Source of the DNA: PCC-7336 sp039817825
Lineage (GTDB): Bacteria > Cyanobacteriota > Cyanobacteriia > Thermostichales > PCC-7336
DNA length: 28,692 bases
Direction: 5' to 3'
NCBI GenBank assembly: GCA_039817825.1
Contig: JBCBVA010000041.1
Coordinates: 1 to 28,692 of the forward strand
Below, piece by piece: positions 15,126-22,483 of the stretch (its first letter is position 1; the number at the start of each line of letters is the position of its first letter). Below the pieces are notes generated by a model. That model did no database searches, was not told where the DNA came from, and saw only the letters and a list, made by a program, of their open reading frames with translations. Both the position numbers and the translations under genes were made by a program.

Positions 15126-15635
15126 TTATGCGCTAGCCGCTGCTTCTTCAACCTCAGCTTCAGCTTCGGCAGTTTCTTCCGCAGCATCGTCGCTTGCAGA
15201 CTCGTCCTCAGCAGATGCTTCGGGGGTTGCTTCTTCAGTAGTTTCTTCTGCGACTTCTTCAGTGGCAGCTTCATCAGTGGTAGCTTCTTCAGCGGCAGCT
15301 TCAGCAGCAGGCTCTTCTTTCTTAGGTGCAGGAGCTTCTTTCTTGGGAGCCGCTTCGATGGTGACAGGATCGCTAGAGATCTCTTCCCCGGAGTTCACCA
15401 TGTCGAAAATGCGGGCCTTGTTCAACAGCGCGCGCAGGGTGTCGGAAGGCTGAGCACCTTTCTTGAGCCACTTGGCAATTTCTGCTGCCTGCAGGATAGT
15501 CTCTTTGGTGCGGGGGTTGTAGTAACCCAATTCCTGAATGGGGCGACCCTGACGGCGAGCACGACTGTCGATCGCCACAATGCGATAGCTGGCTTCCCGC
15601 TTTTTGCCGTAGCGCTTCAATCGCAACTTGACCAT
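15126..15635 (-). CDS. rpsP: 30S ribosomal protein S16 with long acidic tail
   Basis: Component of the small ribosomal subunit body. Residues 1-85 are a normal S16 (VKLRLKRYGKKREASYRIVA, QELGYYNPRTKE, WLKKGAQPSDTLRALLNKA). The chain then continues for about 84 residues of almost only Ala, Glu, Thr, Asp, Ser, Pro and Lys: first two KKE-containing segments (APKKEAPAPKKEEPAAEAAA), then a purely acidic run to the stop. S16 usually ends near 80-90 residues. The reading frame is open and continuous through the tail, and the codons are varied rather than a simple expansion of one triplet, so the extension looks genuine. AGGAG stands 10 bases before the ATG at 15635. khpA follows. Confidence 0.97.
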   Translation of the reverse strand: MVKLRLKRYGKKREASYRIVAIDSRARRQGRPIQELGYYNPRTKETILQAAEIAKWLKKGAQPSDTLRALLNKARIFDMVNSGEEISSDPVTIEAAPKKEAPAPKKEEPAAEAAAEEATTDEAATEEVAEETTEEATPEASAEDESASDDAAEETAEAEAEVEEAAASA

Positions 15636-15869
15636 GAGCTTGAAATTCTCCTGTTTCGGTTATGTCTGGATGAGAGGAATTGTGGGGATACGATTTCCCG
15701 GACTGCTAAACACCATCAGCAGACTGCTTATTCAAAAGCAGCACTTTAGCATACCGTAACCACCCTCGCGATCGCTAGACACTTTTCAAATCTCCTACAA
15801 CTGCCAACCATAATGAATACATCTCGATCTCCAGCTTGGTTTGAGTCGGTCTGTGGTAATTGAAGGAAA

Positions 15870-18608
15870 CTAGGATGAAGGAGGCTGGGACGCTGTAGTG
15901 GATACTGTCTCCGATCCCGTAAACAACAGAATAGGGAGCAAAAACATCAATAAGGCCAAGCTGGCGGATACGCAAACATAAAACGTATTCAGTCCCGATA
16001 GCCCCAAGACAATGCTGGCTAGCGCGCTGGCGGGAATAACTGCAAGCCACAGCAGTCTGACACCATTACGCAACGTGTTGAGGGGGGCACTAGTCACCGT
16101 TCCAATCGTGGGGAGGGGGAGTGCTTGAAGGTTGACAGGTAGGACTGGATTGGCGTTATTGCCTAATGTCCACTCTTGTAGGCGCGCTATCCATTGGGAG
16201 GTCGCTCGCTTCAGGGCGATCGCTGTATTCCCCTCTCGAATCCCCAAATATCCGCTTTCTGTCTTTCCGTCCGCATTGCACCACTGAATTTGAATCAGAG
16301 TCAGGCGAAACCACTCAAATTTAAGCGTGGTGTAACCCACATGGCTGACGGCATCAATGGGGAGAGAAAATTGGGTCTGTTCCCCAACGTACGCCAAGCG
16401 ATCGGAGCCGAGGTAGAGCAAGCCCATATCCCAAAACAAAGTGCCTTCATACAATTGCGGCTGCAAGCTAGGAGAAAAGCCAACCAACACTTCAGCGCGA
16501 TCGCTGGCATCCCAACCCTGTTGTGCGAACTTTTGACGCAACTGCTCCCCAAGGGATTTCATCCCCAGTTGAGCAATATGGTTGTCTACCCACAGCAACG
16601 CCATAAAGGAGATGATGCTACCCAACGCGATTGGCATGTAGAACAACGACGAAACAAGCCCCGACACCACCAGAACTGCACCTGCCGAACTCGTGGCAGC
16701 CGTCCCTGACAGTAGTAAGACTGCCTTCAACGCAAGGCCAGACTTAACATCAGAGGAATACACCGGCTGTTCGCTACTGTCTTCGCCTGGAATTAAGTAG
16801 ATCTCTCGGTTTGGGTCGGCAGTCAGCAGGAGCTGTTCGACCCTGTCTGCAGGGATCTGGTGAGCGTTGGCGATCGCGTTGGCCCGATTTTTCAAAGAGG
16901 GGTGAGTGCCCATAGCTTCTGCCAACGGATTCCATTGGGCTGGCATCTCAGCCAGTTCGGTAATGGCTGCGAGGGCTGAAATCATCGCCTCCGGATCGCC
17001 AGTTAGCCTAGCAGCCCCCAAATCAGCTTGATGCTCGTGGCGGCGAGATTGATACATCTGAACGATGAATGCGCCGCCCAACATCAGAAACATCAGCACA
17101 CCAAGGAGAACAACGTTTTCGACAGGCTTAAAGGCCATGAGGAAGCAAGACACTACCGCAACAACTGCAATCAAATTCCCCCTAGAGGTGTGATGTTTGC
17201 ACTCAAAGTGAGCCAATTCGTGTGCGATGACAGCATCCACCTCTCGTTTGGTGAGGTTTTCCAGCAGGTAATCCGTCAGCATCACCTTGCCACCCGATAC
17301 GGCAAAAGCATTCGCCACTTGGGTTTTCCGGGTAGGCAACACGTATAGTTGCTTGATATCAACCTTGGCAGTGCTGGCCAACTCAAACACGCGATCGCGT
17401 AGCGGGCCAATCGTAATGGATTGGGGAATTAATCCCCAAATCCGTGCCTGAGCCACGACCAACGCAAAGATTGAGGTAGTAGCCCCAATCAGCCACAGAG
17501 TTGCCAATCGAACTTCACCATCTGTCAGGACAGAGATAAAGATGGCAATAGCCAGCACTGCTGCAAATATCCCTTGATCGATCGCCCCTGCCAGCAACAC
17601 CTTTTTCTGAGGAGGCTTGACCCGACCCGCTCGAGCAATAACTGGATAAGCAATCCACCGACAGACAAGGCAGATCGCGGCAGGAAATGCCGTCATGCCA
17701 GCAAACGCAGCAATTGACTGAATCCATATCGACCACGGTGCGGAAACCAGCTCGAAGAGGGGATTCCATTGCAACCCGATAACCACCCAAACCCACCATC
17801 CCCAAATACCGAGTGAAGACAGCGAGTGCCATTGCTGGAACTGGAAGCTAGCTATTTTGTTGTTTGGCTGCATGTGGCGCAGCGCCCAACGGCGTCCTAT
17901 TGCGGTCAAAAGCGGTGCTAGGAGAGCGAGCACTAACATTGGCAACACCATTCGCGACAGGTCTTGCCATCGAAATCCGTATTCAACGGTGAACACAGCC
18001 CATGGGGTGGATGCCAAGTTCAATTGATTCAAGTCGATTGAGGCGGAGAACCGTTCCACAGAATGTCCCAACCACTCATTAGTGTCGGTATTGAGGTTAA
18101 GGAACGCCGGTACAGAGCGAAATGGAACTGACGACGGGATGTCTACTGACACATAGAGGGTAGGGGCCTCAGCGGTTTGCAGGTGGGCGATTAGCAGGAT
18201 GAGATTCAACTGGGATTGTTGGATGAGCCCCGATGCTTGCGTCCCTCGATCGCAGCTCAAGAAATAACTAAAGACGTCTTCGTCAAGATAAGGGTTGCCC
18301 CATGCCTGGCAGTTCTCGTTCAGTTGTTCAACACTGTCAACCAGGTTCTCTTCCAGTTGAGCTGAGGAGAAAGGGGTATCGAACCATTGGTTGAAGTAGA
18401 TAGTTGACGATCCATCAACAGCATATGAAATTGTTAGCTCGGCATCCGCTAGAACCAAATCTTGATGGTGTGCGCGGGCTGGTGTCGTTACTGAGTGATG
18501 GACAAGGGCAAAGAGCAGAGCGATCTCGATTGCTGCCTTGTGAAACCACCGCCATTCAACTGACTTGATCAAACGCAGCCATATTTGCTTCTCTCGCCAC
18601 CCGTGCAT
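15870..18608 (-). CDS. Large membrane M48-family zinc metallopeptidase
   Basis: A 912-residue integral membrane protein. The first 46 residues look like a signal peptide ending ARA-HHQD. An extracytoplasmic region of about 170 residues follows. The middle holds several transmembrane segments (about 219-240, 268-320, 345-390 and 478-515) around an M48 (HtpX/Ste24-like) zinc protease domain. The zinc motif is HELAH at 463-467 with the third ligand Glu525 in SRRHEHQAD; the family THPSLKNR motif lies near 568-575. Further hydrophobic pairs occur at about 630-675 and 850-900, around a soluble region of unknown function (700-820). It probably degrades membrane proteins or takes part in envelope quality control (inference). 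A partial second copy of its 3' end lies upstream at 18764-18937. ATG 18608 is assumed. Confidence 0.9.
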   Translation of the reverse strand: MHGWREKQIWLRLIKSVEWRWFHKAAIEIALLFALVHHSVTTPARAHHQDLVLADAELTISYAVDGSSTIYFNQWFDTPFSSAQLEENLVDSVEQLNENCQAWGNPYLDEDVFSYFLSCDRGTQASGLIQQSQLNLILLIAHLQTAEAPTLYVSVDIPSSVPFRSVPAFLNLNTDTNEWLGHSVERFSASIDLNQLNLASTPWAVFTVEYGFRWQDLSRMVLPMLVLALLAPLLTAIGRRWALRHMQPNNKIASFQFQQWHSLSSLGIWGWWVWVVIGLQWNPLFELVSAPWSIWIQSIAAFAGMTAFPAAICLVCRWIAYPVIARAGRVKPPQKKVLLAGAIDQGIFAAVLAIAIFISVLTDGEVRLATLWLIGATTSIFALVVAQARIWGLIPQSITIGPLRDRVFELASTAKVDIKQLYVLPTRKTQVANAFAVSGGKVMLTDYLLENLTKREVDAVIAHELAHFECKHHTSRGNLIAVVAVVSCFLMAFKPVENVVLLGVLMFLMLGGAFIVQMYQSRRHEHQADLGAARLTGDPEAMISALAAITELAEMPAQWNPLAEAMGTHPSLKNRANAIANAHQIPADRVEQLLLTADPNREIYLIPGEDSSEQPVYSSDVKSGLALKAVLLLSGTAATSSAGAVLVVSGLVSSLFYMPIALGSIISFMALLWVDNHIAQLGMKSLGEQLRQKFAQQGWDASDRAEVLVGFSPSLQPQLYEGTLFWDMGLLYLGSDRLAYVGEQTQFSLPIDAVSHVGYTTLKFEWFRLTLIQIQWCNADGKTESGYLGIREGNTAIALKRATSQWIARLQEWTLGNNANPVLPVNLQALPLPTIGTVTSAPLNTLRNGVRLLWLAVIPASALASIVLGLSGLNTFYVCVSASLALLMFLLPILLFTGSETVSTTASQPPSS

Positions 18609-18763
18609 TTCCTCTCGTTCCCATCAATTACTCCCAATCTCACGATTCCCAATGAAAACAATTGGAACGTCTGTACACCAGATAAGTACGAAGGGATGAG
18701 CAGAAGAAGACTGAGAGTTTAAGTGTTTTCTGAACTGGCAGAATTACTGTGCAGCTGCGATCG

Positions 18764-18937
18764 CTAGACACGTTCCAAATCTCCTGCGCCCACCATTTCT
18801 GGAGTGGCATCAGATGCTTGATTGGACAGAGGTAGCTGGGGCAGAGGTGGCTGGGACGGTGTAGCTGCAACGACTCCGGGGTCGGAAAATAACAAGATGG
18901 GTAGGAGTGCCCAAAAGGCCAGACAGGCAGATACGCA
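18764..18937 (-). pseudogene. C-terminal remnant of a second M48 peptidase gene
   Basis: Reading the minus strand from 18937 gives CVSACLAFWALLPILLF, then a Ser/Pro/Gln-rich tail to the TAG at 18764-18766. The intact neighbour reads CVSASLALLMFLLPILLF near its own C-terminus, followed by STTASQPPSS. The match continues at the DNA level beyond the coding part: GCGATCGCTAGACAC and CAAATCTCCT occur in the same order after both genes (15769 and 18757). No start or upstream coding part remains; homology stops abruptly at 18937. It is the 3' end of a duplicated M48 gene whose 5' portion was deleted. Confidence 0.82.
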
Positions 18938-19097
18938 AGCTGAAGGCCAATCCCACCACCCAACCCATCTCCGTCATGGCCCTCACCGCACACACCATTG
19001 ACGAGATCGCATCAAAGCGATCGCCGCCTGCGACGACTACGACACCAAACCCTTCGTCAAACGTCTACTATCCAAAATCGAAGCCCTACTCGCCTAA
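18928..19097 (+). pseudogene. C-terminal remnant of a response-regulator receiver domain
   Basis: The plus strand encodes QIRKLKANPTTQPISVMALTAH from 18928, the beta-4 end of a CheY-like receiver domain with the conserved Thr in ALTA. After about 19017 the frame shifts by two, and from 19020 the sequence reads IAACDDYDTKPFVKRLLSKI and ends in EALLA and a TAA stop at 19097. The second part holds the conserved Lys of the TKP motif. The helix between them is shortened, and the phosphoacceptor half of the domain is absent. This is a broken gene with no start. It abuts the M48 remnant on the opposite strand. Confidence 0.82.
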
Positions 19098-19249
19098 TTG
19101 CGGCTCTTCTCGCCCAATAAAGACATAGTCACCTCCCAAAAAAACAGCCCTACCTACGTAGACCTACAGGTTTGGCGACACATTTGCACGCCATAGTAGG
19201 TAATATGACACTAGCTGACGAGTTACATACTGGGATTGGGCGAAATCCT

Positions 19250-19498
19250 ATGACCACCGAACGGGAATATCAAGAAGGCCAAGATCGAATCCGTAGAGCC
19301 CAAGGCAAACGCCAATGGCTACGCAGCGGTAAAACAGGTGCTTCCTACCCTCGCTATTCCAGCCGATCCAAAGCGCAACGCTGGGTACCGTGGATTATCG
19401 CCGGGATCGCCGCAATCAGTATATATGGCGCGATCAAGGCCCGCGATAGCCGTCCCACTCCTCCCAGCCGCTCCGCCCCCCAAGGGATTACCTTATAA
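19250..19498 (+). CDS. Hypothetical single-pass membrane protein
   Basis: An 82-residue protein I do not recognise. The first 45 residues are highly charged and basic (MTTEREYQEGQDRIRRAQGK, then further Arg/Lys/Ser). One transmembrane helix follows (about 46-63, WVPWIIAGIAAISIYGAI), then a short Ser/Pro/Arg tail. The positive N-terminal side suggests a cytoplasmic N-terminus. A longer frame begins at 19172, but the ATG at 19250 starts the compositionally coherent part. Codon use, with a rise in CGC and GCC, looks coding. The function is unknown. It is followed after 78 bases by another small gene on the same strand. Confidence 0.6.
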   Translation: MTTEREYQEGQDRIRRAQGKRQWLRSGKTGASYPRYSSRSKAQRWVPWIIAGIAAISIYGAIKARDSRPTPPSRSAPQGITL

Positions 19499-19576
19499 GT
19501 CCCAATTGTTATAAACATTGCTAAAAGAATATTTACAAACAGGGTATGATGTGGCTACCGCTAGAGCCCCATACTT

Positions 19577-19747
19577 ATGTTCGATGCCAATTTTGCTTCG
19601 AACCTTCGCTACGTCGAAACTCGTACCCCCGACGACGAATGGTCAGCCGATCCCGATTGCGTAACTGCCCTACTCTTCTGTAGTGCCGCTAAGCTTTGGA
19701 AACTTTGCCAGCAATGGGAGCAAATGCAGGACACTGAGTTGCTGTAG
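19577..19747 (+). CDS. Small hypothetical protein (56 residues)
   Basis: A 56-codon frame from ATG 19577 to TAG 19745-19747. The product begins MFDANFASNLRYVETRTPDD and has a central EWSADPDCVTALLFCS segment and a helical Trp/Gln-rich end (KLWKLCQQWEQMQ). It has three cysteines but no metal-binding spacing, and neither signal peptide nor membrane helix. No strong Shine-Dalgarno is visible. The main support is a clean intrinsic terminator starting 22 bases after the stop, and a composition unlike the surrounding repeats. I do not recognise the family. Confidence 0.5.
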   Translation: MFDANFASNLRYVETRTPDDEWSADPDCVTALLFCSAAKLWKLCQQWEQMQDTELL

Positions 19748-19769
19748 AACAGAAATCATTTGGAGTTGG

Positions 19770-19800
19770 CCCCTGTTTCTTGGCTGGAAGCGGGGGTTTT
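19770..19800 (+). terminator. Intrinsic terminator
   Basis: CCCCTGTTTC (19770-19779) pairs fully with GAAGCGGGGG (19787-19796), counting G-U pairs, across a seven-base loop. It is followed by TTTTGTGTTT. It ends transcription of the small plus-strand genes at 19250 and 19577. Confidence 0.8.
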
Positions 19801-19817
19801 GTGTTTGAAGCGGGGCC

Positions 19818-19943
19818 GTCCTTAGTTCTTGGTTCTTGGTCCTTAGTCCTTGGTCCTTAGTCCTTGACTGTTATTCATCGTCCTTTGCTCTTCGCCATTA
19901 TGGGTCGCCCACGAATGACCAGTGACCAATGGACTAATGACCC
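19818..19943. repeat. Second heptamer-repeat island, inverted copy
   Basis: From 19818 run about seven copies of the 7-mer (G/A)GT(C/T)CTT, ending near 19866, with a further GTCCTTT at 19880. TGACCAGTGACCAATGGACT and related heptamers follow at 19916-19943. Read on the minus strand this is the same order as the 7.44-7.58 kb island: TGGTCAC-type first, then AAGGAC-type, and both islands include GAATAAC. It lies between the terminator and the PadR gene's 3' end. Confidence 0.8.
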
Positions 19944-19961
19944 ATATCCAGCACCCAACTC

Positions 19962-20546
19962 TTATCCCCCAACCATCGCCATCGTGTCCCCATCCTTTTT
20001 CTTCTCCGCAGCCACCAACGTCATCCGCTCAATCGCCTCTTCACACCAATCCACCCACATCGACTCGTAGCGCAGCCCACACCTCAGCGTCAGATAGTGG
20101 CCGAGTTCTTCCCCTTCCAATTCGTCTGGTTTTGGGAAATCCTCGCGTTCTATCTCCAATAGCTGAGCTAATTTGCCGGCGTGAATATCTCGGCGGCGGG
20201 TGAGTTCGTCAATCACCACCTGTGGCTCGACTAGGTGGCTGGCTCGCATTTTGACCATCAAATCCTCGCGGACAGACATGGGATTCGAGGGTTGGTTGAC
20301 CCAGGTCAATAATTCCTGCTTACCCGCAGCGTTAATGCTAAACACCTTCTTGTTGGGACGACCTTCCTGAGCGATCGTTTCTGCTTCAATCCAACCCTGC
20401 TTCTCCATCTTGGAGAGTTCGCGATAAATCTGCTGCGATGTGGCTTGCCAGTAATGGCCGACGCACTCGTCGAATTCTTTGCCAATGTCGTATCCACTGC
20501 ACGGGCATTCGGACAGCAACATCAGGATGGTGTGAGACAGAGCCAT
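19962..20546 (-). CDS. PadR-family transcriptional regulator
   Basis: A 194-residue DNA-binding protein. The N-terminal winged helix (about 1-85) has the PadR signature: SHTILMLLSECPCSGYDIGKEF, then QIYRELSKMEKQGWIEAE and the wing region RPNKKVFSINAAGKQELLTW. The C-terminal part (90-180) is the PadR-type helical dimerisation domain (Vir family, PF10400-like), with EDLMVKMRASHLV. PadR proteins usually repress a neighbouring transporter or enzyme gene and release DNA on binding a small aromatic or toxic compound. Here it diverges from an efflux operon (MFP plus RND) across about 300 bases that carry a 40-bp palindrome overlapping a promoter, so it is the likely regulator of that operon and perhaps of itself. 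Confidence 0.93.
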   Translation of the reverse strand: MALSHTILMLLSECPCSGYDIGKEFDECVGHYWQATSQQIYRELSKMEKQGWIEAETIAQEGRPNKKVFSINAAGKQELLTWVNQPSNPMSVREDLMVKMRASHLVEPQVVIDELTRRRDIHAGKLAQLLEIEREDFPKPDELEGEELGHYLTLRCGLRYESMWVDWCEEAIERMTLVAAEKKKDGDTMAMVGG

Positions 20547-20702
20547 GGCACATTCGAAACAACGACGGGTGCGAAACCATTATTCAACAGACTGGCGAGA
20601 TATCGGTTGAGGTAAACCGCTAGGCAGATTGCTCAAGACCTTGCTTTGCAGAGGCTAAAGCTGCCTTGAGTCTCTCGACCTTACAGCAATTTCCATATCC
20701 AG

Positions 20703-20732
20703 TTGACATACCCAAAAAGTTGACTATATGAT
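20703..20732 (+). promoter_or_regulatory. Predicted sigma-70 promoter of the efflux operon
   Basis: TTGACA at 20703-20708 and TATGAT at 20727-20732 with an 18-base spacer, a near-consensus promoter pointing to the membrane-fusion-protein gene. The expected start of transcription is near 20739, about 100 bases before the ATG at 20843. Confidence 0.65.
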
Positions 20733-20753
20733 TTGCAGTATATTCAACTTTTT
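20714..20753. promoter_or_regulatory. Candidate PadR operator palindrome
   Basis: Perfect ten-base arms AAAAAGTTGA (20714-20723) and TCAACTTTTT (20744-20753) separated by 20 bases; the inner part is also AT-rich (TATA steps). A third AGTTGA half-site lies at 20701-20706 in direct orientation. The palindrome covers the -10 box and the predicted start of transcription, the position expected for a repressor site. PadR is the obvious candidate binder, by position only. Confidence 0.6.
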
Positions 20754-20842
20754 GTATAACACATTGTTGCGTATTGATAGGGCATCTCGATCGCCCTTGT
20801 TACATTCGGTTCCCCACATCCGGTTCCCCATCGGTATTCGTC

Positions 20843-22300
20843 ATGACTCTCCAGACTTCAACTCCAGAACCGTCTCTTCCTCAACAGCTAGAGCTATTCC
20901 ATCGCGATGAAGCTGTGGGGAGATCGCGCCCCAAGCCGGTCCGACTGTCGTGGCGAAAACTCGTTGCCGTCGTGCCGCTAGCCTTGTTGGTCGGTGGCGT
21001 CGCCATCCGCACCAACGCTTTTAACCCCAATGCCGAACCACAAGAATCCGTTTCCATCCGTCCCCTTCCCGTCGAAACCCTTGAAGTCACCCTGTCCGAG
21101 TCTTATGAAACCCAGCGCACCTACACAGGCGATATCGAAGCTAGGCGTACTAGCGAGCTGGGATTCGAACAGTCAGGGCTAGTGGTGCGCATGCTGGTTG
21201 AGGAAGGCGATCGCGTTATCGCCAACCAAGTCATTGCCGAACTGGATACCCAGCGGTTGCTGGCTCAACGCCAAGAGCTGTTGGCCCAAAAAGCTCAAGC
21301 TGAAGCCGATTTGTCGGAGTTGGTCGCCGGACCGCGTTTCGAAACGATTTCCTCCTCCCAAGCCAACGTCCGCGATCTAGAAGCCCAACTTGAACTAGCC
21401 GAGCAGCGCTATCAACGTCGGCAACAACTGCTGACAGAAGGGGCCATTTCAACAGAAGAGTTAGACGAATTTATCTCGGATAGAAACGCAATCCAAGCCC
21501 GACTCGATGCTGCTAACAGCGATTTAGAAGAGCTACAAACCGGCTCGCGCAGCGAAGACATTACCGCGCAACAAGCCGTTGTCCGCAGTCTGGATGCCCG
21601 CATCGGTACTTTGGATGTGGATATTGCAAAAAGTCAGTTGCGAGCACCGTTCGACGGTCGTGTTGCCCTCCGTCACGTCGATGAAGGGGTGGTGATTTCT
21701 GCCGGACAAACGGTACTCAGATTGGTGGAAGACGGAGCAATGGAAGCTCGCGTCGGCCTCCCGGTACAAGCTGCTGCGAATTTGGAGGTGGGTTCCGAGC
21801 AAGCAGTCTTCGTTGACGGGCGCGAGTATTCTGCCACAGTTAAATCTCTGTTACCCGAGCTGAATTCCTCCACCCGTACCATCTCGGCTATCCTTTCCCT
21901 CCCTGATGGCGCTATCGCCGCTCCTGGAGAAGTTGTCAGGGTGGCGATCGTCGATCGCGTTCAAGGGCGAGGTTACTGGTTGCCCGCAACCGCTCTAGTT
22001 CGCAGCGATCGCGGTTTGTGGTCTACCTATGCTCTCAGTTCAACTAACACTCTCGATCCGGTCAGCTCTGGCTCAGAGGCTGACGATTTCACCGTGCAGC
22101 GACAGCAAGTGGAAGTACTGCAAACCGATGGCGATCGCGTGTTCGTGCGCGGCACCTTGCAACCGGGAGATCGGATTGTGGCGACGGGCACTCACCGGAT
22201 TGTGGTGGGTCAGCGGGTGACCCCCACTGACACCGAATTGGATGTTGTCTCGGAACCAGGGGTCGTAACGGTTCGTCGCCCCAACTATTCCCAGCACTAG
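20843..22300 (+). CDS. RND efflux membrane fusion protein (AcrA/HlyD family)
   Basis: Periplasmic adaptor that links an RND pump to an outer membrane channel. The 485-residue chain (from ATG 20843) begins with a 40-residue cytoplasmic part and a membrane anchor (KLVAVVPLALLVGGVAI). Next come the beta-barrel/lipoyl start (TYTGDIEARRTSELGFEQSG, VEEGDRVIANQVIAELD) and a long alpha-hairpin coiled coil (about 145-260, with ETISSSQANVRDLEAQLELA). The second lipoyl half (LRAPFDGRVALRHVDEGVVI) and the beta-barrel and membrane-proximal domains complete it. A TTG at 20774 would extend the chain by 23 residues of weak quality. The RND gene starts 183 bases downstream on the same strand with no terminator between, so the two form an operon. 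No TolC-like gene is in the window. Confidence 0.93.
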   Translation: MTLQTSTPEPSLPQQLELFHRDEAVGRSRPKPVRLSWRKLVAVVPLALLVGGVAIRTNAFNPNAEPQESVSIRPLPVETLEVTLSESYETQRTYTGDIEARRTSELGFEQSGLVVRMLVEEGDRVIANQVIAELDTQRLLAQRQELLAQKAQAEADLSELVAGPRFETISSSQANVRDLEAQLELAEQRYQRRQQLLTEGAISTEELDEFISDRNAIQARLDAANSDLEELQTGSRSEDITAQQAVVRSLDARIGTLDVDIAKSQLRAPFDGRVALRHVDEGVVISAGQTVLRLVEDGAMEARVGLPVQAAANLEVGSEQAVFVDGREYSATVKSLLPELNSSTRTISAILSLPDGAIAAPGEVVRVAIVDRVQGRGYWLPATALVRSDRGLWSTYALSSTNTLDPVSSGSEADDFTVQRQQVEVLQTDGDRVFVRGTLQPGDRIVATGTHRIVVGQRVTPTDTELDVVSEPGVVTVRRPNYSQH

Positions 22301-22483
22301 TGCTCTGACAGTACAGACGTGATGGGCCATCGCTCTCCCTCAGGCTTGCTGCATTGGATTTGTGGTTAACGTTCGTTGATGGCAAGTCCCTAAATTAGTC
22401 GGCACAAAAACGGTTTTCGCAGTCATGCATCAGTCCTCATCAGGGGGACACAGAGCTGCTTTATCAAAATTGGCATAGGCATC

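Noticed and set aside
15775..16050. 91-codon minus-strand frame overlapping the M48 3' end
   Set aside because: It is the shifted frame of the M48 gene; only its last residues matter, as evidence for a possible frameshift.
18640..18993. 117-codon minus-strand frame and 73-codon plus-strand frame (18907-19128)
   Set aside because: Both are partly shifted translations of the M48 and receiver remnants, so they are described as pseudogenes instead.
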